A stretch of 64,000 bases of DNA from an uncultured Clostridia bacterium (GCA_947303255.1 CAMYXL010000003.1:21351-85350); one strand, 5' to 3'. Positions 25,117 to 34,334 are shown, counted from the stretch's first letter. Notes: generated from the sequence alone by a model not told the origin. Program-made: numbers and translations.

Positions 25117-26673
25117 TTACTGCTCAACGATGCAGCCGATGTGATCCTTGTAGCAGGAAGCGGCATCAAGCATATCATCAGGCACGTCCATCAGATAGAA
25201 TGTGTCATCGGATTCTTTGTAGAACATGGCGACGTAAGGCTCATCAACGATCCTGCCGTCATCGGTCGGGCCTGTTCCCGAAGGCTCACCCGGGAGCCAG
25301 TGAGAAGAACTAACCTCCTCGCCGGAAAGCCAGTAGAACTTTCCGTCATCTCCTCTAGCAGCTCCGACATAGAAAATATAATCGGTAACGCCGTACTCTT
25401 TTATCAGCGAAGTGATCTTATCCCAGTCTTCTTCAGAATCGATGGATGCAAGATCGCAATTTAATTCTCTGGCGGCATTCTGTGATTCATTCCATGTTCC
25501 GTCAGAAGTGAAGAGCTGGAAAACAGGTTCCGATTCTTCTGTAGTTGTTTCTGTAGGTTCAGCAGATTCTGTGGTTACATCTACGAAACGGCTCTCGTCA
25601 TCGTCCAGATTCTTTCTTTTGGACGGTTCTGTTTCTTCGGTTTCTTCGGCAACAGTCTTCTTTTTGGAAGAAGCTTTAGTCTTCTTGCCGTTGAAATCAT
25701 ATGAAGCCGTGGAAAGAAGAAATACGACAGCCAGTGCGAATATGAGTACTATGACCTGAAGGACCTTGGAGATCTTTCTGCCGGTAAGGAGATTCTTGAC
25801 GCGAAGCTTAGCTTCCATTCCGCCTAAGCTGAATCCGCTGAATGCGGTATTCTGCATGAACGTGGTGCTCTTGTGAGTTCCGGATGCGTGAAGGACGATG
25901 GACATGCAGTATTCCTTTACAAGTTCCGCATCAAAGGAACTTGTGGTCTCTTCATCTACTCTCATTTCCATATCTGCGCAAAGCATAACATATGCGAGCC
26001 ATACCAGTGGATTGAACCAGTGGATGCAGAGAATGAAATAGCAGATGAGCTTGGTAAGACCGTCCTTGTTCTTTATGTGGGTCCACTCGTGATTGAGGAT
26101 GTATTCTCTCTCGTCTTCATTCATCATTACCGGGACGAATATCTTAGGCGACAGGAATCCGATAACGAACGGTGACTCGATCTCAGTCATGAAATACTTT
26201 CCGTCGTACGAACGTGAACACCATCTTGCTTTTGAATAGAAATTAAAATATCTGACAAAGAAGAAAACGAAAAGACCCAATGCTACGCTCAGCCAGACGG
26301 AAGCAATGACACCCTTGACCGATACGGTAGGAGTTGCCTTGTTTGCCACCTTGACGGTTACGTTGGACTGAACGATCCTCTTGATGCTGTGGTCTTCATT
26401 GAGGGATTTCTTTTCCGTTGACACGGATCCGGTCTGATCGTCGACTTCCTCGACGGCTGCTTCGTTTCTCGTAAAGATCTGACCAATATTAAGAACGCTG
26501 GCAGGCGTGCTCAGGTTAAAAGGAATTATGAGTCTTATCGCTACTGCGAGCCAGAATAATATAAGTATCTTCTTTGGGAATCGCCTGAAGACGAGACGAA
26601 GCAGAAGGACCGCCAATATCGCGATTCCTCCTGATATGCTCATCTCGAAGATCTTTAAGAAAACGTCGCCCAT
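25117..26673 (-). CDS. BlaR1-like M56 metallopeptidase receptor with a C-type-lectin-like sensor domain
   Basis: Membrane signalling protease of about 518 aa. ATG 26673 lies 8 bases after the repressor stop; the track start at 26703 is inside that gene. Order: N-terminal helices (about 12-30 and 36-52), a further helix at 121-140, the M56 zinc-protease domain with HEWTH (195-199) and downstream DMEMRVDEE, and a last helix (about 303-321). An acidic Thr-rich stalk leads to an extracellular domain (about 384-516) of C-type-lectin type: WNESQNAARELNCDLASIDS, FYWLSGEEV, WLPGEPSG and CYKDHIGCIVE. In classical BlaR1/MecR1 this position holds a penicillin-binding sensor, here absent. By analogy, ligand binding outside would activate the protease and inactivate the repressor encoded just upstream. 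A sugar or cell-wall ligand is inference. Confidence 0.88.
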   Translation of the reverse strand: MGDVFLKIFEMSISGGIAILAVLLLRLVFRRFPKKILILFWLAVAIRLIIPFNLSTPASVLNIGQIFTRNEAAVEEVDDQTGSVSTEKKSLNEDHSIKRIVQSNVTVKVANKATPTVSVKGVIASVWLSVALGLFVFFFVRYFNFYSKARWCSRSYDGKYFMTEIESPFVIGFLSPKIFVPVMMNEDEREYILNHEWTHIKNKDGLTKLICYFILCIHWFNPLVWLAYVMLCADMEMRVDEETTSSFDAELVKEYCMSIVLHASGTHKSTTFMQNTAFSGFSLGGMEAKLRVKNLLTGRKISKVLQVIVLIFALAVVFLLSTASYDFNGKKTKASSKKKTVAEETEETEPSKRKNLDDDESRFVDVTTESAEPTETTTEESEPVFQLFTSDGTWNESQNAARELNCDLASIDSEEDWDKITSLIKEYGVTDYIFYVGAARGDDGKFYWLSGEEVSSSHWLPGEPSGTGPTDDGRIVDEPYVAMFYKESDDTFYLMDVPDDMLDAASCYKDHIGCIVEQ

Positions 26674-26680
26674 AAGAATT

Positions 26681-27049
26681 TTACTTTTCCGTATGCTTTG
26701 CAATCATATCCATAAGCTTGGCGGCATCATCCTTGCTCAGACTCTTGTTGCCGTTGCCAAGGAAGGAGTTAACGAAGTTCGGGAGAGAACCTTGGAAATT
26801 CTTGGTAACCATCTCCTCGCTCTGCTGCTGTTGTACTTCTTCACGTCTTACCAGATATGTGATGATAGACTTGTTGTTGGCGATAAAACCTTTATCGCTC
26901 AGTCTTTTTATCATTGTATATACGGTTGTTTTCTTCCATCCGTGGATCTGCTCACAGATATCGGAAAGCTCACCTGATGATATAGGAGAATGATCCCATA
27001 TCTGTTCCATAAGTTTGAATTCGCTCTCGCCGATAGAATTGTCTTTCAT
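26681..27049 (-). CDS. BlaI/MecI-family transcriptional repressor
   Basis: Winged-helix repressor of 122 aa, the usual family length. GESEFKLMEQIWDHSPISSGELSDI and GWKKTTVYTMIKRLSDKGFI form the DNA-binding domain; the C-terminal part (about 75-122) would dimerise and carry the cleavage region. Start ATG 27049, preceded by GAGGAGA. Its own promoter has a perfect TTCTAC-N4-GTAGAA box over the -10, so it should be autoregulated. It forms an operon with the BlaR1-like protease directly downstream. Matching operators stand before two lipoprotein genes in the same block. No beta-lactamase or penicillin-binding protein gene is in view. Confidence 0.93.
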   Translation of the reverse strand: MKDNSIGESEFKLMEQIWDHSPISSGELSDICEQIHGWKKTTVYTMIKRLSDKGFIANNKSIITYLVRREEVQQQQSEEMVTKNFQGSLPNFVNSFLGNGNKSLSKDDAAKLMDMIAKHTEK

Positions 27050-27079
27050 TCCTGGTCTCCTCTCATATATTTTTTCTTA

Positions 27080-27108
27080 ATTCTACACGCGTAGAATGGT
27101 TGTGTCAA
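27080..27108 (-). promoter_or_regulatory. BlaI-type operator-promoter of the regulator operon
   Basis: Minus strand: TTGACA (27103-27108), 17-base spacer, TAGAAT (27080-27085). Operator TTCTACGCGTGTAGAA (27081-27096) is a perfect inverted repeat over the -10. Only one box is present here, against two at the lipoprotein promoters. Confidence 0.87.
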
Positions 27109-27134
27109 TATAAAAATCGGAAACAACATAAAAA

Positions 27135-27160
27135 CACCGCAAGGGGTTGCTTGCGGCGTT
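27135..27160. other. Hairpin in the divergent intergenic region
   Basis: CCGCAAG-GGGTTG-CTTGCGG (27137-27156) is flanked by GTTTTT on the minus strand and CGTTTTG on the plus strand. It may insulate the regulator promoter. Apart from the promoter at 27080-27108 I see no gene in 27050-27402. Confidence 0.5.
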
Positions 27161-27402
27161 TTGACAAAGGGTGTAGCCGGACTTGGGGGTCTGGCTGGTT
27201 TTCATCATATCTTCCTGAGGTTTGTGATTTGATGATACCTTTTTTCGAAAACGTGTTCTATCGATTTACATTACAAGACGGGTGTCTAATCTTACGATAT
27301 TGAAATGTAGAAACAAGATAGTGTTTTCGAGATGCAACAAAAAAAGATAGATGATCGTTTATATAGTGAAGTAAGGGACATAAAATCATAGGAGGTGTTA
27401 CC

Positions 27403-28542
27403 ATGAAACGTAGGTTTATGGCCACTTTGTTGGCCGCATTTTTCGCATTGACGATTTTCGCAGGATGTTCCAAGTCATCAGGATCTTCCACCCGCGTTCG
27501 AAGCGAGGCAGCTAATGGAGATCAAGGTGAATACGTCTATGCAATGGAATCCGGAGAGGCTGTTTATGAGGCGGCAAACGGGGATATCGACCTGGATTAT
27601 TCCATGGAAGGCGACGGCGGAAGTGTCGATCTTTCCAACTCCGGAACCAAGGCAGATATCTCCAAGGAGATGCTCGTCTACAGATGCAATATCACCATAG
27701 ACACGCTGGATTTTGAAGGGGCAGTATCCACGCTCAAACAGAAGGTGAAAGAGTACAGGGGACTTATCGAATACGAGTTTCAGTCTGACGGAGTCGGAGC
27801 ATCCGGACAGTATGTCGTAAATGAAGAAGATAAGGACTACACATATTCAGCTACGATCAGGATCCCGTCCGAATATTATGATTCATTCACATCATCTGCA
27901 GAAGGACTCGGAATCTTAAGATCCAAGAATTCATCCGTTGATAACGTAACGACAGTATACGGAACACTCAAGTCCGAACTCGAGATCTATGAAGCAGACT
28001 ACGCACGTTATCTCGAGAAATACGAAGAGACAGAAGACGATGCGATCGCTCTTTCCATCGAGAAGGAACTTCGTACACTGGCGTTGACCATCGCAGACAT
28101 CAAGACTCAGATGAGCACCATCGAAGGCGATGTCGCTTATTCATATATCACGATCTCCATCCACAAGGTTTGCGAAGAAGAGATAGTAGTAGAACCTGAA
28201 CCGGAACCGGTAGATGACAGCTTCTCAGCAAGGTTCAAGGAAACGGCAAAAGAGTCATGGGAATCTTTCCTCGAATTCGTTCAGGGCATCATACTTTTCC
28301 TCGTAAGATCATGGTGGGTATTGCTCATTATTGGTATAATAGTACTTGTAATAGTGTTCAGTATTAAGAGAGCCAACAAGAAAAGACGCATAAGAAACGA
28401 GCGTTACGTGGCTGAGAGAGAAGAACGTGAAAGACAGAGAAAAGCTTTGATAGAAGCTGAAAAACAGAAGAAAGTGGAAGGGGAAACAAAGGCTCAGGAC
28501 GATAAGCCAAAGGAGGAGGCTTCTGATCCTGACAAAGTTTAA
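27403..28542 (+). CDS. DUF4349 lipoprotein with C-terminal membrane helix
   Basis: Membrane protein of 379 aa behind an AGGAGG site. The signal peptide ends in a lipobox FAGC near residue 23. The DUF4349 domain spans about 85-285, with CNITIDTLDFEGAVSTLKQKV, a YSATIRIPSEYYDSF strand segment, a heptad-rich stretch LKSELEIYEADYARYLEKY that suggests coiled coil, and AYSYITISIHKV. One strong membrane helix follows (about 308-330, SWWVLLIIGIIVLVIVF) and then a basic/acidic cytoplasmic tail of about 45 residues rich in R, E and K. The family is common in Firmicutes and has no settled function. The next gene follows after 9 bases. Confidence 0.9.
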   Translation: MKRRFMATLLAAFFALTIFAGCSKSSGSSTRVRSEAANGDQGEYVYAMESGEAVYEAANGDIDLDYSMEGDGGSVDLSNSGTKADISKEMLVYRCNITIDTLDFEGAVSTLKQKVKEYRGLIEYEFQSDGVGASGQYVVNEEDKDYTYSATIRIPSEYYDSFTSSAEGLGILRSKNSSVDNVTTVYGTLKSELEIYEADYARYLEKYEETEDDAIALSIEKELRTLALTIADIKTQMSTIEGDVAYSYITISIHKVCEEEIVVEPEPEPVDDSFSARFKETAKESWESFLEFVQGIILFLVRSWWVLLIIGIIVLVIVFSIKRANKKRRIRNERYVAEREERERQRKALIEAEKQKKVEGETKAQDDKPKEEASDPDKV

Positions 28543-28551
28543 CGGCAAACA

Positions 28552-29085
28552 ATGAAAACGGGTAAGATCTTGTGCGCGCTCATCGTAGCGGCAACATTAT
28601 TCTCCATATCGGCATGTAACGGTAATGCCGAGGTCAGTGGGACTAATAATTCGGAGAATACAACCAAAAAAACAGAAGAAACAGTAATTTCAGAAGAAAC
28701 AACAGGCAAGGCAACAGATATAGAAGTTGAAGCAACTTCGGAATCCGGTGAAGGCACAACCGAGGAAACGATAGTTGAGCCGGTACCAACAAGTTCACAG
28801 GCTGAGGCCGTCAGTGACGAAGACGAATACGAGAACAGTCCGATGGACATCGAATATGTCAAGAACAAGATGGTCATAGTCCCTGTAGAAGGAACCGAGT
28901 ATGAGGACATTGAAGAGCTCGGTGAGAAATACGGATTCTATATAGTCGAACAGAACTTTGACAGTTATTACGTAAAGACCAATGACCCCCTGTCTTATGA
29001 TGAACTTAATGAACTGTCACAGAAGATCGACGCAGAAGACATAGTTGAAGGCTGTTATCTGGAGTTTAAAGCTACATTTGGTTGA
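28552..29085 (+). CDS. Small lipoprotein, unknown
   Basis: Lipoprotein of 177 aa, second gene of the DUF4349 operon. Signal peptide MKTGKILCALIVAATLFS, lipobox SISAC. Residues 25-90 are a low-complexity T/E/S linker. The C-terminal part, about 80 residues, has YEDIEELGEKYGFYIVEQN and SYDELNELSQKIDAEDIVEG, alternating strand and helix, which looks like a small alpha/beta fold. I do not recognise a family. The ribosome binding site is weak, so translation may be coupled to the upstream gene. Confidence 0.78.
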   Translation: MKTGKILCALIVAATLFSISACNGNAEVSGTNNSENTTKKTEETVISEETTGKATDIEVEATSESGEGTTEETIVEPVPTSSQAEAVSDEDEYENSPMDIEYVKNKMVIVPVEGTEYEDIEELGEKYGFYIVEQNFDSYYVKTNDPLSYDELNELSQKIDAEDIVEGCYLEFKATFG

Positions 29086-29101
29086 TTGTTAAGATCTTAC
29101 G

Positions 29102-29139
29102 GCGGGCTGTCTCAGGTATTCTGAGACGGCCCGTATTTT
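29102..29139 (+). terminator. Rho-independent terminator
   Basis: Stem CGGGCTGTCTCAG / CTGAGACGGCCCG, GTATT loop, then ATTTTT. Confidence 0.92.
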
Positions 29140-29252
29140 TGTCCCGAAATGACAAGCACGGTATTCGGAAAAAGCAAGTAAAATTCTTTGATTTTTATTA
29201 GTCAATATGCCAACAAAATCCTTCTTTAATAATAGAGGGGTATCAATTATCA

Positions 29253-29289
29253 TTAACTTGAAGTAATATGTAATTTAGAATGATTACAA
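29253..29289 (+). promoter_or_regulatory. Promoter with PerR-like box before the flavodiiron gene
   Basis: TTAACT (29253-29258), 17-base spacer, TAGAAT (29276-29281). TTAGAATGATTACAA (29275-29289) matches the PerR consensus TTATAATNATTATAA at 13 of 15 positions counting N, and overlaps the -10. PerR control of flavodiiron genes is established in Clostridium acetobutylicum. Confidence 0.6.
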
Positions 29290-29304
29290 TTTAGGAGGAT
29301 CACC

Positions 29305-31161
29305 ATGCATTGTTGTAAGAACATAACACCTGACCTTATCTGGGTAGGCGCTAATGACAGACGTTTGGCAATGTTTGAAGGCGTATACTCTGTACCAGAC
29401 GGAGTTTCATATAACTCATACGTTCTTCTTGATGAGAAGACGGTTGTTTTCGATACCGTAGACAAGGCTGTCTCCAGGATCTTTTTCGAAAACGTTGAGC
29501 ACGCATTGAACGGAAGGAAACTCGACTACCTCGTAGTCCACCACATGGAGCCTGACCATTCGGCTACCATGCAGGAACTGGTGATCCGATATCCTGACGT
29601 AAAGATCGTTTGTAACGACAAGATCAAGAACATGATAAAGCAGTTCTTTGAGTTCGATATCGACTCGAGAGCAGTCGTTGTTAAAGAGGGCGACACTTTG
29701 TCCCTCGGCAAGCACGAACTCACATTCGTTATGGCACCGATGGTCCACTGGCCTGAGGTCATGATGAGCTATGAAAAGACTGATAAGATCTTGTTCTCTG
29801 CAGATGCTTTCGGTTCATTCGGCGCACTTAACGGTGCTATCTTTGCCGACTTCGTAGACTTCGAGAAGGATTATCTGAACGAAGCCAGAAGATACTACAC
29901 GAACATCGTCGGCAAGTACGGACCTCAGGTTCAGGCCGTTCTTAAGAAGGCATCCACTCTCGACATCAAGATGATCTGCCCTCTCCACGGTTTCGTATGG
30001 AGAAAGCACCTTTCCGACTTCATCGAGAAGTATGATCTGTGGAGTTCTTATACTCCTGAGATCAAGGGTGTCATGGTTGTCTATGCATCCGTTTACGGCA
30101 ACACAGAGAACACCGCTGAGATAATCGCCAGCAAGATCTCCGATAAGGGTATCCCGGTTACGATGTTCGACGTATCCGTTAAGCCTGCATCCGATATCGT
30201 ATCTGCTGCATTTAAATACAGCCACATCGTATTTGCATCCACCACATATAACGCAGGTATTTTTGTATCAATGGAGGCCTGCATCTCCGATATCGTTGCT
30301 CATAATCTCCAGAAGCGTAAGATCGCTATCGTTGAGAACGGCTCCTGGGCTCCTACATCAGGTAAGCTCATGAGAGAGGAATTAAGTAAGCTCAAGAACT
30401 GCGAGATCATCGAGCAGGGCGTTACCATCAAGTCCTCCCTTAAGGAAGACAACATGGCATCCGTTGATGCTCTCGTTGATGCACTTACATCTGACATTGA
30501 GGTCGCTTCAAAAGAGGAAAAGGCTCCGGTTGAGGTTCCGACTGCTTCTGTTGATGACAAGGCATTCAACAAGATCTCCTATGGTCTTTATGTTCTCACG
30601 ACTAAGTGGGGAACATTTGATAACGGCTGTATCATCAACACCGTAACACAGATCACTTCCCAGCCTGGAAGGATCTCCATCGCGGTCAACAAGAACAACC
30701 TTTCCAATCAGATCATTAAAGAGACAGGAATATTCAATGTTTCTGTATTGACTGAAGATGCCAACTTCGATATCTTCAAGAAGTTTGGTTTTGTATCCGG
30801 CAGGGAAGCTGATAAGTTTACCGCCGAAGAGAAGAACTACAGAACAGATAACGGTCTTACATATTTTGCCAAGGCTACAAATGCCGTTATCTCAGCTAAG
30901 GTAGTCGATACTTTGGAATATGAGACACATACGGTTTTCGTTGCCGAGGTTACGGAAGCAAAGGTGCTATCTGATGTAAGATCAGTAACGTACCAGTACT
31001 ACTTCGATCATATCAAGCCAAAGCCTGGCAACTATGAGGAGAAGAAAAAGGGCTGGGTATGTAAGATCTGCGGATACGTCTATGAAGGCGATGAGCTTCC
31101 TGAGGATTACGAATGTCCTTTGTGCAAGCACGGACCTGCCGATTTTGAGAGAATAGAATAA
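29305..31161 (+). CDS. Flavodiiron protein fused to flavin-reductase-like and rubredoxin domains
   Basis: Cytoplasmic oxygen or nitric-oxide reductase of 618 aa, larger than the roughly 400-aa core family. The N-terminal metallo-beta-lactamase-like diiron domain (1-250) has H80-x-E82-x-D84-H85 (HHMEPDHS) and later ligands in MVHWPEV, SADAFGSFG and CPLHGFVW. A flavodoxin domain follows (about 255-390, VVYASVYGNTENTAE). Next is a flavin-reductase-like domain (about 415-575, LYVLTTKWGTFDNGCIINTVTQ), and a C-terminal rubredoxin (about 583-618) with CKICGYVYEG and CPLCKHG. The fusion places electron delivery and reduction on one chain. Start ATG behind TAGGAGG. It protects anaerobes from oxygen; pflB, an oxygen-sensitive radical enzyme, follows 36 bases later. 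Confidence 0.93.
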   Translation: MHCCKNITPDLIWVGANDRRLAMFEGVYSVPDGVSYNSYVLLDEKTVVFDTVDKAVSRIFFENVEHALNGRKLDYLVVHHMEPDHSATMQELVIRYPDVKIVCNDKIKNMIKQFFEFDIDSRAVVVKEGDTLSLGKHELTFVMAPMVHWPEVMMSYEKTDKILFSADAFGSFGALNGAIFADFVDFEKDYLNEARRYYTNIVGKYGPQVQAVLKKASTLDIKMICPLHGFVWRKHLSDFIEKYDLWSSYTPEIKGVMVVYASVYGNTENTAEIIASKISDKGIPVTMFDVSVKPASDIVSAAFKYSHIVFASTTYNAGIFVSMEACISDIVAHNLQKRKIAIVENGSWAPTSGKLMREELSKLKNCEIIEQGVTIKSSLKEDNMASVDALVDALTSDIEVASKEEKAPVEVPTASVDDKAFNKISYGLYVLTTKWGTFDNGCIINTVTQITSQPGRISIAVNKNNLSNQIIKETGIFNVSVLTEDANFDIFKKFGFVSGREADKFTAEEKNYRTDNGLTYFAKATNAVISAKVVDTLEYETHTVFVAEVTEAKVLSDVRSVTYQYYFDHIKPKPGNYEEKKKGWVCKICGYVYEGDELPEDYECPLCKHGPADFERIE

Positions 31162-31197
31162 AAAACAATATAAAGTGTGTAGAAAGAGGATTTAGAG

Positions 31198-33414
31198 ATG
31201 AAGGAATTTGCAGAAGGTAAATGGAGTAATCACATTAACGTTCGTGATTTCATTGTGCGTAACTATACGCCATATGACGGAGACGAGAGCTTCCTCGCGT
31301 CACCTACGGAGCGAACGCTCAAGATCTGGGACAAGCTTTCCAAACTCATGGACCAGGAGCGTGAAAAGGGCGGAGTTCTTGATGTTGATACCAAGACAAT
31401 CTCCGACATCGATGCATATGCACCGGGTTATATCGACAAGGACAACGAGATAATCGTTGGTCTTCAGACAGATGCTCCTTTGAAGCGTGCGGTAATGCCT
31501 TTCGGAGGCATGAGAATGGTCAAGAATTCTCTCGACGCATATAACTATGAGATGGATCCTAGGATCGAGGATATCTTCAGGTACAGAAAGACACATAACG
31601 ACGGTGTTTTCGATGTATATACTCCTGCAATGAGAGCAGCCCGCAAGAGCGGAATCATCACGGGACTTCCTGATGCATACGGCAGAGGACGTATCATCGG
31701 TGACTACAGACGTATCGCACTTTATGGTGTTGATAAGCTCATCGAAGAGAAGATGAACACCAAGGATGACTTCGACCATCCTTACATGAGCGATGATTAT
31801 ATCAGACAAAGAGAAGAGCACGCTGAGCAGATCAAGGCTCTCGGCAAACTCAAGAAACTCGGTGAATCCTACGGATTTGATATCTCCAAGCCTGCTACAG
31901 ATACTAAGGAAGCTTTCCAGTGGGTATACTTCGGTTACCTCGCAGCAGTTAAGGAACAGAACGGTGCTGCTATGTCTCTCGGACGTGTAAGCACATTCCT
32001 TGATATCTACGCACAGCGCGACCTTGAAGAAGGCCGTTATACAGAATCCGAGATCCAGGAGATCGTTGATGACTTTATCATGAAGCTCCGTATCATCAGA
32101 TTCCTTCGTACACCTGCTTATGACGAACTGTTCTCCGGTGATCCTAACTGGGTAACAGAGTCCATCGGCGGTATCGGTGCTGACGGCCGTCACATGGTTA
32201 CGAAGATGAGCTACAGATTCCTTCACACACTCACTAACTTGGGTCCTGCACCTGAGCCTAACATGACAGTCCTTTGGAGCACACACCTTCCTGAGAACTT
32301 CAAGAAGTACTGCGCTATGATGTCCATCAAGACATGCTCCATCCAGTACGAGTCAGACAGGATCATGAGAAAGAGATTCGGTGATGATTACGGTATCGCT
32401 TGCTGCGTATCCGCTATGGTCATCGGTAAGCAGATGCAGTACTTCGGTGCTCGTGCTAACCTTGCAAAGGCACTTCTTTATGCAATCAACGGCGGCCGTG
32501 ATGAGAAGAGCGGACTTCAGATCGGACCTGAGCTTCTCGCTTGCCGCGGTACATATCTCGACTATGAGGATGTTATGCGTAAGTACGACGTTATCCTTGA
32601 CTGGCTTGCTGCTTTGTACGTTAATACTCTTAACGTCATTCACTACATGCACGACAAGTACTGCTACGAGAAGATCCAGATGGCTTTGCACGATGATGAT
32701 ATCGACAGAACGATGGCATGCGGTATCGCTGGTCTTTCTGTTGTTGCTGACTCGCTTTCTGCTATCAAGTACGCTAAGGTTAAGCCTGTACGTAACGAAG
32801 AGAACCTTGTTATCGACTACATCGTTGAGGGCGACTTCCCTAAGTTCGGTAACAACGATCCTCGTGTAGATGATCTCGCAGTTGATATTACAAGAAGATT
32901 CATCAATAAGCTTAAGAAAGTTCCTTCATACCGTAATGCACGTCACACAATGTCGATCCTCACGATCACATCCAACGTTGTTTACGGCAAGAAGACAGGA
33001 TCTACTCCTGACGGACGTAAGGCAGGCGAGCCGTTCGCACCTGGTGCTAACCCGATGCACGGAAGAGACGTTAACGGTTCCATCGCTTCCATGCTTTCCG
33101 TAAGTAAGCTTCCTTATGAGTACGCAGAAGACGGAATCTCCTACACATTCTCCATCGTTCCGACAGCTCTCGGCATCGATGAGGAATCCAGAGAAGAGAA
33201 CCTCTACGGACTTCTTGATAACTACATCCTTGAAGAGGGACATCACATCAATGTCAACGTTCTCAACAGAGAGACATTGATCGATGCCATGGACCATCCT
33301 GAAAAGTATCCGCAACTCACGATCCGCGTTTCCGGTTATGCCGTAAACTTCATCAAGCTCACGAGAGAACAGCAGGAAGAGGTCATCTCCAGAACATTCC
33401 ATACAAAGATCTGA
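31198..33414 (+). CDS. pflB: Formate acetyltransferase (pyruvate formate-lyase)
   Basis: Glycyl-radical enzyme of 738 aa converting pyruvate and CoA to acetyl-CoA and formate in anaerobic fermentation. The catalytic cysteine pair is in GIACCVSAM and the glycyl-radical loop is RVSGYAVNF near the C-terminus. The N-terminal PFL domain has the [16 protein letters not shown]-type opening. Start ATG behind AAAGAGGA. The activating-enzyme gene begins 1 base after the stop, the standard pflB-pflA order, but that gene is damaged. Strong codon bias, visible as long antisense open frames, suggests high expression. Confidence 0.97.
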   Translation: MKEFAEGKWSNHINVRDFIVRNYTPYDGDESFLASPTERTLKIWDKLSKLMDQEREKGGVLDVDTKTISDIDAYAPGYIDKDNEIIVGLQTDAPLKRAVMPFGGMRMVKNSLDAYNYEMDPRIEDIFRYRKTHNDGVFDVYTPAMRAARKSGIITGLPDAYGRGRIIGDYRRIALYGVDKLIEEKMNTKDDFDHPYMSDDYIRQREEHAEQIKALGKLKKLGESYGFDISKPATDTKEAFQWVYFGYLAAVKEQNGAAMSLGRVSTFLDIYAQRDLEEGRYTESEIQEIVDDFIMKLRIIRFLRTPAYDELFSGDPNWVTESIGGIGADGRHMVTKMSYRFLHTLTNLGPAPEPNMTVLWSTHLPENFKKYCAMMSIKTCSIQYESDRIMRKRFGDDYGIACCVSAMVIGKQMQYFGARANLAKALLYAINGGRDEKSGLQIGPELLACRGTYLDYEDVMRKYDVILDWLAALYVNTLNVIHYMHDKYCYEKIQMALHDDDIDRTMACGIAGLSVVADSLSAIKYAKVKPVRNEENLVIDYIVEGDFPKFGNNDPRVDDLAVDITRRFINKLKKVPSYRNARHTMSILTITSNVVYGKKTGSTPDGRKAGEPFAPGANPMHGRDVNGSIASMLSVSKLPYEYAEDGISYTFSIVPTALGIDEESREENLYGLLDNYILEEGHHINVNVLNRETLIDAMDHPEKYPQLTIRVSGYAVNFIKLTREQQEEVISRTFHTKI

Positions 33415-33415
33415 T

Positions 33416-34086
33416 ATGCAGACGGGAATAGTACATTCGATCGAGACTTTCGGGACCCTTGACGGTCCCGGAACTCGTTATGTGCTCTTTTTAAAAGGCT
33501 GCCCTCTGCGTTGCATCTTCTGCCACAACCCTGATACCTGGAAGATGGAAGGCGGCATGGAGAAGACCACAGGGGAGATAGTAGAGGATGTCCTTCGCAC
33601 ACAAAGTTTCTACAAAAAAGGCGGCGTCACCATCTCAGGCGGCGAGCCGATGCTCCAGCATGACTTCGTCAAGGAACTCCTTTCTCTTTTTCGCGAAAAC
33701 AATATCCACACGGCACTTGATACCGCAGGTTCCATAGAGATCGAGAAGTCAGCTGAACTTATCGATCTTGCTGATATGCTCCTTTTGGACATGAAGGCTC
33801 CGACGGCTGATCTTTTCGAGACCATAACAGGTTCTCCTATGAAGAACTCACTGGATACTCTCGATTACTGCGAGAAAACCAATAAGCACTCGGTAAACTT
33901 CTGGCGGATTATAAGTGCATTGAATATGTGGATCTTCTTCCGTTTCATAAGCTTGGCGAATACAAATGGAAGGAACTCGACATACCTTATAAGCTCTACG
34001 ATGTAAGCGAACCTGAGCCTTCGATAATGGAAAAACATATCGAGATACTGGGCAGATACGGGCTCAAAGCAAGGTATAACCACTGA
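33416..34086 (+). pseudogene. pflA: Pyruvate formate-lyase activating enzyme, internal deletion and frameshift
   Basis: Radical-SAM enzyme that would install the glycyl radical on PflB. The N-terminal part is normal: GTLDGPGTRYVLFLKGCPL, the CX3CX2C iron-sulfur motif (C29, C33, C36) and GGVTISGGEPMLQ. After DTLDYCEKTNK the reading frame loses the expected WIRxVLVPG...D segment and shifts: the frame closes at 34006 after an unrelated tail. The proper C-terminus continues in another frame (CIEYVDLLPFHKLGEYKW ... GRYGLKARYNH) to the TGA at 34084-34086. Roughly 20-25 codons are missing, not a multiple of three. It is a real lesion or an assembly error. If real, another activase must serve PflB. 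Confidence 0.85.
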
Positions 34087-34303
34087 TTTACAATTCGTTT
34101 ATACATTGATAACACAATTCATCTTTGAACCGCTTATAATCAAGTTACATAAGAAATCAAACGGAAAGAGGTGGTACCAATGGTAAGCGAATCAGAACTT
34201 TTTAAGTCAGATTTGGTATCCGGGTCCAGCCTCCTACCGGAACCTTAAGAAAGGTTTATTGAGTTCTCCTGTATAAGTAAACAAAACAACAAACAAAACA
34301 CTA

Positions 34304-34334
34304 ACCGCCTTGAAGTATCGGGGCGGTTTTTCTT
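34304..34334 (+). terminator. Rho-independent terminator of the short transcript
   Basis: ACCGCC ... GGGGCGGT stem followed by TTTTTC. Confidence 0.75.

Noticed and set aside
25117-27049. Beta-lactam resistance sensor locus
   Set aside because: The regulator pair is of BlaR/BlaI type, but the penicillin-binding sensor domain is absent and no beta-lactamase or PBP gene is controlled nearby.
31300-32286. 328-aa minus-strand ORF across pflB
   Set aside because: Shadow of the highly biased pflB codons; no motifs and no signal for translation.
34160-34334. T-box riboswitch
   Set aside because: GGTGGTACC resembles part of the T-box sequence, but the ACCGCG remainder, specifier loop and a downstream tRNA-synthetase or amino-acid gene are missing.
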